From assembly GCF_004135605.1 (NCBI RefSeq), contig NZ_SDPT01000003.1:434001-498000 (forward strand): a stretch of 64,000 nt of DNA. The letters are read 5' to 3'. Under the pieces are notes generated by a model that had not been told where the DNA came from, searched no databases, and saw only the letters and a program-made list of their open reading frames with translations. The translations under genes and the position numbers were made by a program. The first letter of the stretch is position 1. The number at the start of each line of letters is the position of its first letter. The DNA comes from Sphingomonas desiccabilis. GTDB taxonomy: Bacteria > Pseudomonadota > Alphaproteobacteria > Sphingomonadales > Sphingomonadaceae. This document shows positions 54,746 to 63,001 of this stretch, one piece after another.

Positions 54746-55258
54746 TCAATCCTCGCGTATCTGATAGGGATCGTGCAGGCCGAGCTGGCGAAGCGTGGTG
54801 CGCTCGATCTCTTCCATCGCCTCCGCCTCGGCGTCGTCCTGATGGTCGTAGCCTAGCAGGTGCAGGCAACCATGGACAATCAAGTGGGTTGCGTGGTCGG
54901 CGACCGAAATCCCGCGCTCCGCGGCTTCCGCCACGCACACGCCATGCGCGAGGACGATGTCGCCCAGCAGCACCTCGCCATCGTCCGAGTTCTGGGTGAC
55001 CGTGTCGAGCAGGTCCGGCTGCACCATTGGGAAGGACAGCACGTTGGTCGGCTTGTCCTTGCCGCGATACTGGTGGTTGAGGCCGTGCACCTCCTCGTCG
55101 GACGTGAGGCGGATCGCGACCTCGATCACCGCCGGATCGCTGGACCAGCCGGCGTAGGGCGTGCCCGCGAACGCCGCCTCGGCCGCGCGCGTGGCGAGTG
55201 CGTCCCAGTCCAGGTCGGCGGGCCACTCGCCCTCGCGCTGTACGGCTATGTCAAGCAT
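54746..55258 (-). CDS. ybeY: endoribonuclease YbeY (rRNA maturation)
   Basis: Metal-dependent RNase needed for 16S rRNA 3'-end maturation and ribosome quality control. The 170 residues have the zinc signature HGCLHLLGYDH with His129, His133 and His139, and the substrate-binding NVLSFPM with Arg65 upstream (YRGKDKPTNVLSFP). The family is essential in several bacteria. It is 54 bases downstream of phoH and 10 bases upstream of corC, the standard phoH-ybeY-corC arrangement. Confidence 0.96.
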   Translation of the reverse strand: MLDIAVQREGEWPADLDWDALATRAAEAAFAGTPYAGWSSDPAVIEVAIRLTSDEEVHGLNHQYRGKDKPTNVLSFPMVQPDLLDTVTQNSDDGEVLLGDIVLAHGVCVAEAAERGISVADHATHLIVHGCLHLLGYDHQDDAEAEAMEEIERTTLRQLGLHDPYQIRED

Positions 55259-55312
55259 CGGTCGTCTTCTCGTTGTCGCAAGGGCGCACGGGTAGCCTGA
55301 GGCAAGCTCCCG

Positions 55313-56314
55313 TCAAGCGTCCTTCCCTTCATAGGCCTCGACGATCCGCCCGACGATCGGATGGCGGACGACGTCGGCCGCACCAAAGCGGGCGAAGGCG
55401 ATTCCCTCGACCCCGTCCAGTCGCGCGGTCGCATCCGCCAGGCCCGATGCCGCCACGCCGCCGGGAAGATCGGTCTGGTTCGGATCGCCGCACACCACCA
55501 TCCGGCTGTTCTGGCCGAAGCGGGTCAGGAACATCTTCATCTGCGCCGGCGTGGTGTTCTGCGCCTCGTCCAGGATCACGAACGCGTCCGCAAGCGTACG
55601 GCCGCGCATGAAGGCGATCGGGGCGATCTCGATCTCTCCGCTCGCGATCCGCCGCTCGACCTGCTCGGCGGGCAGGCAGTCGTGTAGCGCGTCGTACAGC
55701 GGGCGGAGATAGGGATCGACCTTCTCCTTCATGTCGCCGGGCAGGAAGCCGAGCTTCTCGCCGGCTTCCACCGCCGGGCGGGACAGGATGAGGCGCTGGA
55801 CCGAACCGGTGATGAGCTGCGCGACTGCCTGTGCGACCGCCAGATAGGTCTTGCCGGTACCCGCCGGCCCGAGCGCGAAGATGATGTCGTGGCCGACGAG
55901 CTGGCGCATGTAGGAGGCCTGCGCTGCGGTGCGCGGCACGATCGTCTTCTTGCGCGTCCGGATCATGATCGACGATCCTGCGCCACCGCCGTCCGCGCGG
56001 ACGATGCCTTCCAGCGTCGGCTGCTCGGTCATGGCGATCACCGCGTCGATCAGGCCAGGGTCGATCTCCTCGCCGCGCAGGATCCGATGGTGCAGCTCCT
56101 GCAGCACTTCGCGCGCGCGGGCGACCGAATCGGCCGATCCCTCGATCCCCACCCGGTCGCCGCGCGCGGTGATGTAGACGCCCAGCCGCTCTTCGAGCGC
56201 GAGCAGGTTGCTGTCGAACTCGCCGAACAGGCGGGGCAACAACTGGGGCTTGTCGAAGCTGACCTCGACCCGGCTGCGATCGCCGGAGCGGGCGGGAACG
56301 GGCTTGCGACTCAT
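55313..56314 (-). CDS. PhoH family ATPase (PhoL-like)
   Basis: Cytosolic P-loop NTPase of 333 residues. The N-terminal part (about 15-100) resembles the KH-like region of PhoL, and the C-terminal ATPase has Walker A GPAGTGKT (149-156), FVILDEAQNTTPAQMKMFLTRFG and the SRMVVCGDPNQTDLP block. PhoL partners YbeY in several bacteria and is thought to help ribosome or RNA processing. An AAGGA box precedes the ATG. It is 253 bases downstream of miaB, with no gene in that gap. Confidence 0.94.
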   Translation of the reverse strand: MSRKPVPARSGDRSRVEVSFDKPQLLPRLFGEFDSNLLALEERLGVYITARGDRVGIEGSADSVARAREVLQELHHRILRGEEIDPGLIDAVIAMTEQPTLEGIVRADGGGAGSSIMIRTRKKTIVPRTAAQASYMRQLVGHDIIFALGPAGTGKTYLAVAQAVAQLITGSVQRLILSRPAVEAGEKLGFLPGDMKEKVDPYLRPLYDALHDCLPAEQVERRIASGEIEIAPIAFMRGRTLADAFVILDEAQNTTPAQMKMFLTRFGQNSRMVVCGDPNQTDLPGGVAASGLADATARLDGVEGIAFARFGAADVVRHPIVGRIVEAYEGKDA

Positions 56315-56567
56315 GCGATCCTTTCGTGGCGGATGCGGCAGGGGGCGGGCACTGCCCCCGGAACGAACATGCGAGCGTCAGCCGCCACGAACGTGCGCGG
56401 CCGGTGGTTGGTTGCGTCGAAGCGGAACGGTCGGGGTGCCAGGCTGCATGCCCCAAAGATTGTGGCAGAGCGCGGCGTCGGCGGACAGGGGGAATATGGG
56501 GACTCTGCACACGGCGCCAAGACCGGCGCTGCGTGAAAATCTGCGAGGGGCTCCCGGCCGCTGCCGA

Positions 56568-57893
56568 TCAGGCGGCGGCTGCCACGCGTTCCCTGCCGGA
56601 CAGCGATACCGGGCCTGCAGCGACCAGATCGACCTCCACGAGGTCGCCGATGCGGGCGTCGGTGATCAGGTGGACGGACTGGAGCCAGGGCGACTTGCCG
56701 AGCATCTGGCCCGGCAGCTTGCCTCGGCGCTCGATCAGCACCTGCGTGGCGCGACCGACTGCCGCCGCGTTGAACGCCTGCTGGTCGCGCAGCAGAGCCG
56801 CCTGCAGCTGCTGCAGCCGGTCGTCCATGACGTCGGCAGGCACGGGACCCGCATAGTCTGCCGCGGGGGTGCCGGGCCGCGGGCTGTATTTGAAGCTGAA
56901 CGCCTGCGCATAGCCGACCGCGTCGACGAGGCGCAGCGTGTCGGCGAACTCCGCGTCCGTCTCGCCCGGGAAGCCGACGATGAAGTCGCCCGACAGCGCG
57001 ATGTCCGGCCGCACCGCACGGACCCGATCGAGCAGGCGCAGATAGCCGTCGCGCGTGTGGCTGCGGTTCATGGCCTTCAGCACGCGGTCGCTGCCCGACT
57101 GCACCGGCAGGTGGAGGTAGGGCATCAGCTTCTCGACATCGCCGTGCGCGTCGATCAGCCCCTGGGTCATGTCGTTGGGATGGCTGGTGGTGTAGCGGAT
57201 CCGCGCCAGGCCGGGCAGCCGATCGAGCGCGCGGATGAGGCCGTCCAGACCTTGGGTGCGGCCGGCCTCGTCCTCGCCCGTCCAGGCGTTGACGTTCTGC
57301 CCGAGCAGCGTGATCTCGCGCGCGCCCGCATCCACCAGCGCCCGCGCCTCGTCCATGAGCGCAGCCCAGGGGCGGCTGACTTCGGCACCGCGGGTGTAGG
57401 GCACGACGCAGTAGGTGCAGAATTTGTCGCAACCCTCCTGCACGGTCAGGAAGGCGGTGGGTCCGGAGCGCCGGCGAGGAGCGAGCGCGCCGAACTTCGA
57501 CTCGGGCGGCATGTCCGTGTCGATTGCCAGCTGCCCGCTGCCTGCCTCGGCAACCAGCGACGGCAGGTTGTGATAGGCCTGCGGGCCCACCACCACGTCC
57601 ACCTTTGCCCGGCGCGCGATTTCGGCCCCCTCGGCCTGGGCGACGCAGCCCGCGACCGCGATCATCGGGCGGGATCCGTCCTCGCGGCGCAGCCGGCCGA
57701 TGTCCGAATAGACCTTCTCGGTCGCCCGCTCCCGGATGTGGCAGGTGTTGAGCACGACCAGGTCGGCCTCCGCCGCATCCGTTGCCACGGTCATGCCCTG
57801 CGCGGTCATCAATTCGGCCATGCGCTCGCCGTCATAGACGTTCATCTGGCAGCCGAAGGATTTGACGTGAAAGCTTTTCGGGGGCGTGCTCAT
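56568..57893 (-). CDS. miaB: tRNA-2-methylthio-N6-dimethylallyladenosine synthase MiaB
   Basis: Radical SAM methylthiotransferase acting on i6A37 of tRNA. The 441 residues carry an N-terminal UPF0004 domain with Cys15, Cys51 and Cys83 for the auxiliary cluster, a radical SAM domain with the triad Cys155, Cys159 and Cys162 ([18 protein letters not shown]), and a C-terminal TRAM domain ([21 protein letters not shown]). The length and all cysteines are normal. It begins 10 bases after the plsC stop. Confidence 0.97.
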   Translation of the reverse strand: MSTPPKSFHVKSFGCQMNVYDGERMAELMTAQGMTVATDAAEADLVVLNTCHIRERATEKVYSDIGRLRREDGSRPMIAVAGCVAQAEGAEIARRAKVDVVVGPQAYHNLPSLVAEAGSGQLAIDTDMPPESKFGALAPRRRSGPTAFLTVQEGCDKFCTYCVVPYTRGAEVSRPWAALMDEARALVDAGAREITLLGQNVNAWTGEDEAGRTQGLDGLIRALDRLPGLARIRYTTSHPNDMTQGLIDAHGDVEKLMPYLHLPVQSGSDRVLKAMNRSHTRDGYLRLLDRVRAVRPDIALSGDFIVGFPGETDAEFADTLRLVDAVGYAQAFSFKYSPRPGTPAADYAGPVPADVMDDRLQQLQAALLRDQQAFNAAAVGRATQVLIERRGKLPGQMLGKSPWLQSVHLITDARIGDLVEVDLVAAGPVSLSGRERVAAAA

Positions 57894-57903
57894 GGGGGCG
57901 GGC

Positions 57904-58686
57904 CTATACCCGGCTTTGGTCCCCGCTGCCAGCTTGCGCCGCCTCCATCCGCCGCCGCGCCTCGGCCGCGATCCCCTTGCGACCGAGCCCGGCGGGATCG
58001 AAGGGTTCGAGGAAGCGGATCGTGAGCGGGATGGTGCCGGCGCGCGAAACCAGCCGGACCGCATTGTGGATCCCGGATTCGCCGCCGATCCAGCCCACCT
58101 CGGGAGTCGCGCTTCCATAGTCGAGCACGGCCGGCTGGATGCGAAGTCCCGGCGGGGGAGGGTCGGCGACCGCCAGCAGCGAGGCCTTGAAGGGCAGCAT
58201 CGCCGTGCCGTCCCCGGTGGTGCCTTCGGGAAAGATGGTGACCGGGCGGCCGCCCAGTGCGCGGCGAAGCGAGTCCACCTGCGCGGCCACCCCCAGGCGG
58301 TCGCCCCGCTCCACGAAGAGCGTGTCGTTGAGGCGGCACAGCCAGCCGACGAGCGGTGCCGACTGGAGCTCACCCTTGGCGACGAAGGTGCTGCCGGACG
58401 CGCCCGCGATGGCGAGGATGTCGAGCCAGCTCTGGTGGTTCGCGAGCAGCAGGACGTTCTGCTGCAGCGGGCGGCCGAGGACGCGCACGCGCGCACCTGC
58501 AAGCCAGGCGACGCAGCCGAGGAAACGGGGCGGCCATGGGGAAGGCCGGCGGAAAAGCCGCCACAGCCCGTGCAGCGCCAGCGCGCCAAGGAGGCAGGCG
58601 AGGATCGCCGCCAGGCGTCCGGCGAAGCGAACGTGCCCGGCCAGGCCGGGCACCGGGTCAGCCCTTGCGTTCGAGGCTGACGCCAT
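57904..58686 (-). CDS. plsC: PlsC-type 1-acyl-glycerol-3-phosphate acyltransferase
   Basis: Membrane-associated acyltransferase of phospholipid synthesis, 260 residues. One hydrophobic helix near 20-40 is followed by the catalytic [14 protein letters not shown] (NHxxxxD), the [18 protein letters not shown] block, and [15 protein letters not shown] (FPEGT). ATG at 58686 has a GGAG box but overlaps the fur gene by 29 bases; GTG at 58653 would avoid most of the overlap. It is followed by miaB with a 10-base gap. Confidence 0.92.
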   Translation of the reverse strand: MASASNARADPVPGLAGHVRFAGRLAAILACLLGALALHGLWRLFRRPSPWPPRFLGCVAWLAGARVRVLGRPLQQNVLLLANHQSWLDILAIAGASGSTFVAKGELQSAPLVGWLCRLNDTLFVERGDRLGVAAQVDSLRRALGGRPVTIFPEGTTGDGTAMLPFKASLLAVADPPPPGLRIQPAVLDYGSATPEVGWIGGESGIHNAVRLVSRAGTIPLTIRFLEPFDPAGLGRKGIAAEARRRMEAAQAGSGDQSRV

Positions 58687-59080
58687 AGAGCTCCATGCGG
58701 TGATCGACGAGGCGGAAGCCCAGCCGTTCGGCGATCTGCTTCTGGAGGAGTTCGAGTTCCGGATCGACGAATTCGATGACCTTGCCGGTCTCGACGTCGA
58801 TCAGGTGGTCGTGGTGGGATTCGGGGGAGGGCTCATACCGAGCCCGTCCATCGCCGAAGTCGTGGCGGTCGAGAATCCCGGCCTCCTCGAACAGCCGCAC
58901 CGTCCGATAGACGGTGGCGATCGAGATGCCGGGGTCGATGGCAGAGGCCCGCTCGTAGACCTTCTCGACGTCCGGATGGTCTTCCGCTTCCGACAGCACG
59001 CGCGCGATCACGCGGCGCTGCTCGGTGATGCGCAGCCCCTTTTCCTGACACAGCGCCTCGAGGTCGATCCTGCGCGGCAT
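58658..59080 (-). CDS. fur: Fur family transcriptional regulator
   Basis: Metal-responsive repressor of 140 residues. The winged-helix part has [20 protein letters not shown] and the recognition region [18 protein letters not shown], and the dimerisation domain has [18 protein letters not shown] with the metal-binding histidines. The CxxC pairs of the classical E. coli protein are missing, as is common in alphaproteobacterial Fur/Mur proteins, so the sensed metal could be iron or manganese. It is downstream of mucR, with 124 bases between. Confidence 0.94.
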   Translation of the reverse strand: MPRRIDLEALCQEKGLRITEQRRVIARVLSEAEDHPDVEKVYERASAIDPGISIATVYRTVRLFEEAGILDRHDFGDGRARYEPSPESHHDHLIDVETGKVIEFVDPELELLQKQIAERLGFRLVDHRMELYGVSLERKG

Positions 59081-59204
59081 TCCTTCTCCGTCTTTCAGTG
59101 CAGCCCGACATCTAGCGGATGGTGGCCGCTTCGGGAAGCGGGCTTGGCCGCCCGTCCGCCCTCAGGGCGAAGGAGCGGCACGAAGCCCGTGCGAGGGCCA
59201 GGGA

Positions 59205-59615
59205 TCAGCGCTTCCGGTTGGTGCCCAGGCCGATCGCCTTGGCGAGGCTGCGACGCTGTTCGGCATAGTTGGGGGCGACCATCGGATAGTCGGCCGGCAG
59301 GCCCCACTTGGCGCGATACTGGTCCGGAGTCATCTGGTAGTGCGTCATCAGGTGACGCTTCAGCATCTTGAGCTTCTTGCCGTCCTCGAGGCAGACGATG
59401 AAGTCGGGCTTCACCGATGCGCGGATCGGCACCGCCGGCTCCTGCTTCGCCTCGGGTGCGGTGTTCGCGCCACCCAGCGTGGTGAGCGCGCCATGAACAT
59501 TCTGGATCAGCGACGGCAGGTCGGCGAGCGACACGCTGTTGTTGCTGACATGGGCTGCCACGATATCGGCCGTGTACGCGATCAGCGCGTCGGCCGGCGG
59601 CTGCTGGACTTCCAT
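59205..59615 (-). CDS. MucR family transcriptional regulator (Ros/MucR zinc finger)
   Basis: DNA-binding protein of 136 residues. The prokaryotic zinc finger is at about 75-95 (FIVCLEDGKKLKMLKRHLMTHY: one Cys, Asp and two His), followed by MTPDQYRAKWGLPADYPMVAPNYAEQRR, the typical basic extension. MucR proteins act as H-NS-like silencers of AT-rich promoters in alphaproteobacteria. ATG at 59615 gives the standard N-terminus. It is preceded by a 124-base gap that includes an AT-rich inverted repeat. Confidence 0.93.
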   Translation of the reverse strand: MEVQQPPADALIAYTADIVAAHVSNNSVSLADLPSLIQNVHGALTTLGGANTAPEAKQEPAVPIRASVKPDFIVCLEDGKKLKMLKRHLMTHYQMTPDQYRAKWGLPADYPMVAPNYAEQRRSLAKAIGLGTNRKR

Positions 59616-59718
59616 TCTACTACCCTTTCAACAAGAACGGCAAAACACCGCCGTCCCCGTTCGGACCTATTCACCTCGTGCGACTGAATCGCAACAGCGG
59701 TGAGGATGATATTTTTGC

Positions 59719-59734
59719 AACGAATTGTTTCGTT
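59719..59734 (-). promoter_or_regulatory. inverted repeat upstream of the MucR gene
   Basis: AACGAA and TTCGTT form a perfect 6-base inverted repeat with a 4-base spacer in the only clearly AT-rich stretch of this region, between the rimI stop and the mucR start. MucR binds AT-rich sites and often represses its own gene, so autoregulation is possible but not demonstrated. Confidence 0.4.
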
Positions 59735-59739
59735 ACAGT

Positions 59740-60216
59740 TCAGGGGATGGTGCGCGCATAGCTGTGCGCATCAAAAGCCTCTCCGGCCCGGCCCCGATAG
59801 TATCGCGGCCGCTCGCCTACTTTGGCGAAACCTTCGCGCTTGTAGAGCTCTACGGCGGCATTGCCCGCGCGGACCTCAAGATGCAAGCGCGACAGCGTCC
59901 GGCGTCGCGCTTCGTCGATCACGGAGCGCAGCAGCATGCCGCCCACGCCCCGTCCTCGCGCGGCCGGGCGGGTCGCGATCAGCAGGAGTTCGCCCTCGTC
60001 CATCACCGACCGGGACAGCGCAAAGCCGGCGAGGCCCTCGTCGTGCTCCGCCAGGGTCAGCCAGACGCCCGGCAGCGACAACATGCCCAGGCACTGGGCC
60101 GGGGTCCATGCCTCTCCGAAGCGGGCGTCGAACGCCTCGCGCATCACGATCGAGACCGCATCGAGATCGGCGACCGAGCCGGCGCGTAGCGTGACGGGAT
60201 CGGGTTTCCGGCTCAC
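59740..60216 (-). CDS. rimI: ribosomal protein S18 alanine N-acetyltransferase RimI
   Basis: GNAT acetyltransferase of 158 residues. The acetyl-CoA loop is LLLIATRPAARGRGVGGMLLRS (RGxGxG), and the C-terminal LHLEVRAGNAAVELYKREGFAKVGERPRYY is the classical RimI end. Members acetylate the N-terminus of S18 or related proteins. The start is GTG at 60216, overlapping the tsaB stop (GTGA). rimI following tsaB is a widely conserved bacterial pair. Confidence 0.93.
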   Translation of the reverse strand: MSRKPDPVTLRAGSVADLDAVSIVMREAFDARFGEAWTPAQCLGMLSLPGVWLTLAEHDEGLAGFALSRSVMDEGELLLIATRPAARGRGVGGMLLRSVIDEARRRTLSRLHLEVRAGNAAVELYKREGFAKVGERPRYYRGRAGEAFDAHSYARTIP

Positions 60217-60833
60217 GGCTGGGGCAGCTTCGCGTCCGGCGCACGACCGTAGAGGGGGCGGGGCGCCAGGGTGGCGAGCGCCGCCGGCAGCAGACGCGCA
60301 TCGCGCGCGTCGGGGAGCGCTTCCGCGGCGGCGATCCCGGCGTCGAGCGCCAGGAGCCGATGCACGCCGTTGCCCACTGCCAGTCGCCCGGCCAGTCGCT
60401 CCAGCGCAGCCTCGGGACGCAGCGATGCGAACGGCGCCGCCTGGTTCAGCGGATCGGCGGTGAATTCCTGCACGAACACCTCGCCATGCCCGCCCTCCAG
60501 AACCACCGCCAGCGTGTCGGCCGAAAGCCGACGGTCGAACGCACCCGCCGCGACCAGCGCCAGCGAAGAGAAGCCGAAAACCTGCGCGCCCCATCCGATC
60601 GCCAGGCCTCGTGCCGCGGCCAACCCCACCCGGACTCCGGTGAAGCTGCCGGGGCCGCAGTCGACCAGGATCCGCTCGGCGCGTCCGGCGCCGGGAAGTT
60701 CGGCGATCATCGGCACCAGCCGTTCGGCATGGCCGCGGCCGACCACGACATGCCGGAAGTCCAGGATGCGATCGTCTTCCATCACCGCGACCGAGCAGGC
60801 GGCGGTCGCGGTCTCGATTACGAGCGTACGCAA
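60213..60833 (-). CDS. tsaB: tRNA N6-threonylcarbamoyladenosine complex subunit TsaB
   Basis: Subunit of the t6A-synthesising complex that modifies A37 of tRNAs reading ANN codons. The 206 residues have the ASKHA-type N-terminus TLVIETATAACSVAV, the conserved LVDCGPGSFTGVRVGLAAARGLA and FGFSSLALVAAGA. It lacks an intact catalytic site, as TsaB needs TsaD. The start is TTG at 60833, just past the nitroreductase stop; no ATG or GTG fits the N-terminus better. Confidence 0.93.
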   Translation of the reverse strand: MRTLVIETATAACSVAVMEDDRILDFRHVVVGRGHAERLVPMIAELPGAGRAERILVDCGPGSFTGVRVGLAAARGLAIGWGAQVFGFSSLALVAAGAFDRRLSADTLAVVLEGGHGEVFVQEFTADPLNQAAPFASLRPEAALERLAGRLAVGNGVHRLLALDAGIAAAEALPDARDARLLPAALATLAPRPLYGRAPDAKLPQP

Positions 60834-60837
60834 GGGG

Positions 60838-61428
60838 TCAGGCGATCGTGTTGAACCGGTCGAACGCCGGTCGCGGCAGGCGCTCGTGCAGCCGCGACGG
60901 GTCGCCATGGCCGAGCACTGCGATGAAGTTGGAGCGGACGGCCGGCGTTCCGCTGAAGAAAGCCTTGTCCACCGCGCCATTGTCGAAGCCGGACATGGGG
61001 CCCACGTCCAGGCCGAGCGCGCGGGCGGCGATGATCAGATAGGCACCCTGCAGCGTCGAGTTCCGCATGGCCGACACCTGGCGCAGCTCCGCATTGCCGT
61101 CGAACCACGCCTTGGCATTCGCATGCGGAAACAGCTCGGGCAGATGCTCGTGGAACTCGGTGTCCATGCCGACGATCACCGCGACGGGCGCCTGGCGCAC
61201 CTTGTCGGCATTGCTGTCGCTGCAGCAGGCGGCGAGCCGCTCCCGCGCCTCCGGCGACACGCACCAGACCAGCCGCGCCGGCAGCTGGTTGGCCGAGGTC
61301 GGCCCCATCTTCATCAGGTCCCAGATCGCCTCCAGCTCCGCCTCGGTGACAGGCTGTTCGGTGAAATGGGTGTGGCTGCGGGCGGTGCGGAAGATCGTGT
61401 TGAGCGCGGCGTCGTCCAGCTTCGCCAT
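60838..61428 (-). CDS. malonic semialdehyde reductase-like nitroreductase (RutE/HadB type)
   Basis: FMN-dependent oxidoreductase of 196 residues. The family block KMGPTSANQLPARLVWCVSPEA and GLDVGPMSGFDNGAVDKAFF are typical of the RutE/HadB subgroup of nitroreductases, which reduce malonic semialdehyde or similar aldehydes. No rut operon is present, so the substrate is open. ATG at 61428 overlaps the nfu stop by three bases, and tsaB follows 4 bases later. Confidence 0.87.
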   Translation of the reverse strand: MAKLDDAALNTIFRTARSHTHFTEQPVTEAELEAIWDLMKMGPTSANQLPARLVWCVSPEARERLAACCSDSNADKVRQAPVAVIVGMDTEFHEHLPELFPHANAKAWFDGNAELRQVSAMRNSTLQGAYLIIAARALGLDVGPMSGFDNGAVDKAFFSGTPAVRSNFIAVLGHGDPSRLHERLPRPAFDRFNTIA

Positions 61429-62000
61429 CAGACGGCCCGCACTTCGGTGACTTCGGGGACGTAGTATTTGAGCAGCTGCTCGATGCCGTTCTTCAGCGTC
61501 GCGCTGGACGACGGGCAACCGGAGCAGGCGCCCTGCATCTGGAGGTAGACCTTGCCCTTGTCGAATCCGCGATAGACGATGTCACCGCCGTCGTTGGCGA
61601 CTGCCGGCCGCACGCGCGTCTCGATCAGCTCGCGGATCTGCGCGACGATGTCGGCATCTTCCGGATTGTCGACGATGTCGCTTTCGGCCGGCGGCACCGC
61701 AAAACCGGCGCTGCCCTGACGGAACAGCGGCATCGCGGCCGAGAAATGGTCGAGCAGGATCGCGACCACGTCCGGCTTCAGGCTCGGCCACTCCACGCCT
61801 GGTGCGGCGGTGACCGAGACGAAGTCGCGCCCGAAGAACACGCCGGTCACGTCCCCCAGGGCGAAGATCGCTTCGGCAAGCGGCGATACCTCCGCTTCTT
61901 CCGGCGTCGCGAAGTCGCGGGTGCCGGTTTCCATCACGACCCGGCCCGGAAGGAACTTCAGGGTCGCGGGATTGGGCGTCGGTTCGGTCTCGATCAACAT
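61428..62000 (-). CDS. NifU-like iron-sulfur scaffold protein (Nfu)
   Basis: Fe-S cluster carrier of 190 residues. The N-terminal Nfu domain has ETEPTPNPATLKFLPG and FFGRDFVSVTA, and the C-terminal NifU domain has RPAVANDGGDIVYRGFD followed by GACSGCPSSSATLKNGIE with the CxxC cluster-binding cysteines. It likely hands 4Fe-4S clusters to target enzymes. The start is ATG at 62000 (MLIETEPTPNP, the family N-terminus); ATG at 62009 is three codons upstream. Confidence 0.94.
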   Translation of the reverse strand: MLIETEPTPNPATLKFLPGRVVMETGTRDFATPEEAEVSPLAEAIFALGDVTGVFFGRDFVSVTAAPGVEWPSLKPDVVAILLDHFSAAMPLFRQGSAGFAVPPAESDIVDNPEDADIVAQIRELIETRVRPAVANDGGDIVYRGFDKGKVYLQMQGACSGCPSSSATLKNGIEQLLKYYVPEVTEVRAV

Positions 62001-62031
62001 GACCGTCATTTGGCGTGCCGATGGGGCAGGA

Positions 62032-62850
62032 TCAAGCGGACGCCGGAAACGATCCGTTCGGAGCGGGCGACGAGCCGGCGTGCGGGGACCGGTGCCAGGC
62101 GAGCAGGTTGCGCCGCGCCTCCTGGACGAAGGCCGAGCGACGGACCAGATCAAGCAGCAGGTCCGCGATCCAGCGGCCGGGCTGGCGCAGGGGACGCTTG
62201 AACTGGATCAGCAGCACCACGCGGGTGCTTTGGGTGTCGTTCCACACCTCATGCTCATAGGTGTCGTCGAACACCAGGGTCTCGCCCTCGGCCCAGCGCA
62301 GCACGCGATTGTCGAGGCGCATGCGCACGTCGCCGTCGCGCGGGACCACCAGCGCCAGGTGGCAGGTGATCAGCCCCTTGGTGACGCCGCGGTGCGCGGG
62401 GATGTGGCTGCCCGGTGCCAGGATCGAGAACATCGCGTTGGTGAGGCCGGGGATGCCGCGCAGCGCGCGGGCGGTGACGGGACAGCGCGCGAGGTTCGCG
62501 TCCATGGCATAGCCATAGCCGCACAGCACGAACGACCGCCACCGATCGACGGCCGCGAGCGTGCAGGGGTCTGGCGAAATGGCGGCGAGCGAAGGGGCGG
62601 CGCCTTCGGGCAGCGCAACCCGCTCCGCCTCTTCCCGAATGGCCTCCCACTGGCCGCGGAGCTCCCGGGTCCAGGGAAAGGCACGTACGTCCAGCACGGG
62701 CGCGTTGGAGACCAGCGAGGACGCGCGGATCAGGCGATCGAAGACGTGGCGCAGCCGCTTGCCGGCACGCAGGACGAGCGAATGCTGTGCCTGGCGGTTC
62801 GCCAGCGCATCGCCTGCCTCGTTCTCTGCCGGTTGTGCTGTGCGGTGCAT
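62032..62850 (-). CDS. aspartyl/asparaginyl beta-hydroxylase-like protein
   Basis: Predicted 2-oxoglutarate/iron oxygenase of 272 residues. The conserved core is SILAPGSHIPAHRGVTKGLITCHLAL, giving the first iron histidine and a substrate arginine, followed by GETLVFDDTYEHEVWNDTQSTRVVLLIQFKRPL with the second histidine. The family includes aspartyl hydroxylases and LPS-modifying homologues, and the substrate is unknown. A GGGAGG box precedes the ATG. It lies 31 bases upstream of nfu and reads into the same series. Confidence 0.83.
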   Translation of the reverse strand: MHRTAQPAENEAGDALANRQAQHSLVLRAGKRLRHVFDRLIRASSLVSNAPVLDVRAFPWTRELRGQWEAIREEAERVALPEGAAPSLAAISPDPCTLAAVDRWRSFVLCGYGYAMDANLARCPVTARALRGIPGLTNAMFSILAPGSHIPAHRGVTKGLITCHLALVVPRDGDVRMRLDNRVLRWAEGETLVFDDTYEHEVWNDTQSTRVVLLIQFKRPLRQPGRWIADLLLDLVRRSAFVQEARRNLLAWHRSPHAGSSPAPNGSFPASA

Positions 62851-63001
62851 CGTCCCTCCCTTCGGCTTGCAACGCTGCGCTGCAGAAAAGGCGAAAAGGT
62901 GGCGGTCGCGTGGAAGATCATGTCCCCCGCTTTTCCGGCGTTTCCGAGCACTTGCTCCTGCCGCGCTGGCGGTGCCGGGAAAAGCCCGCTACGCTTGGCG
63001 C

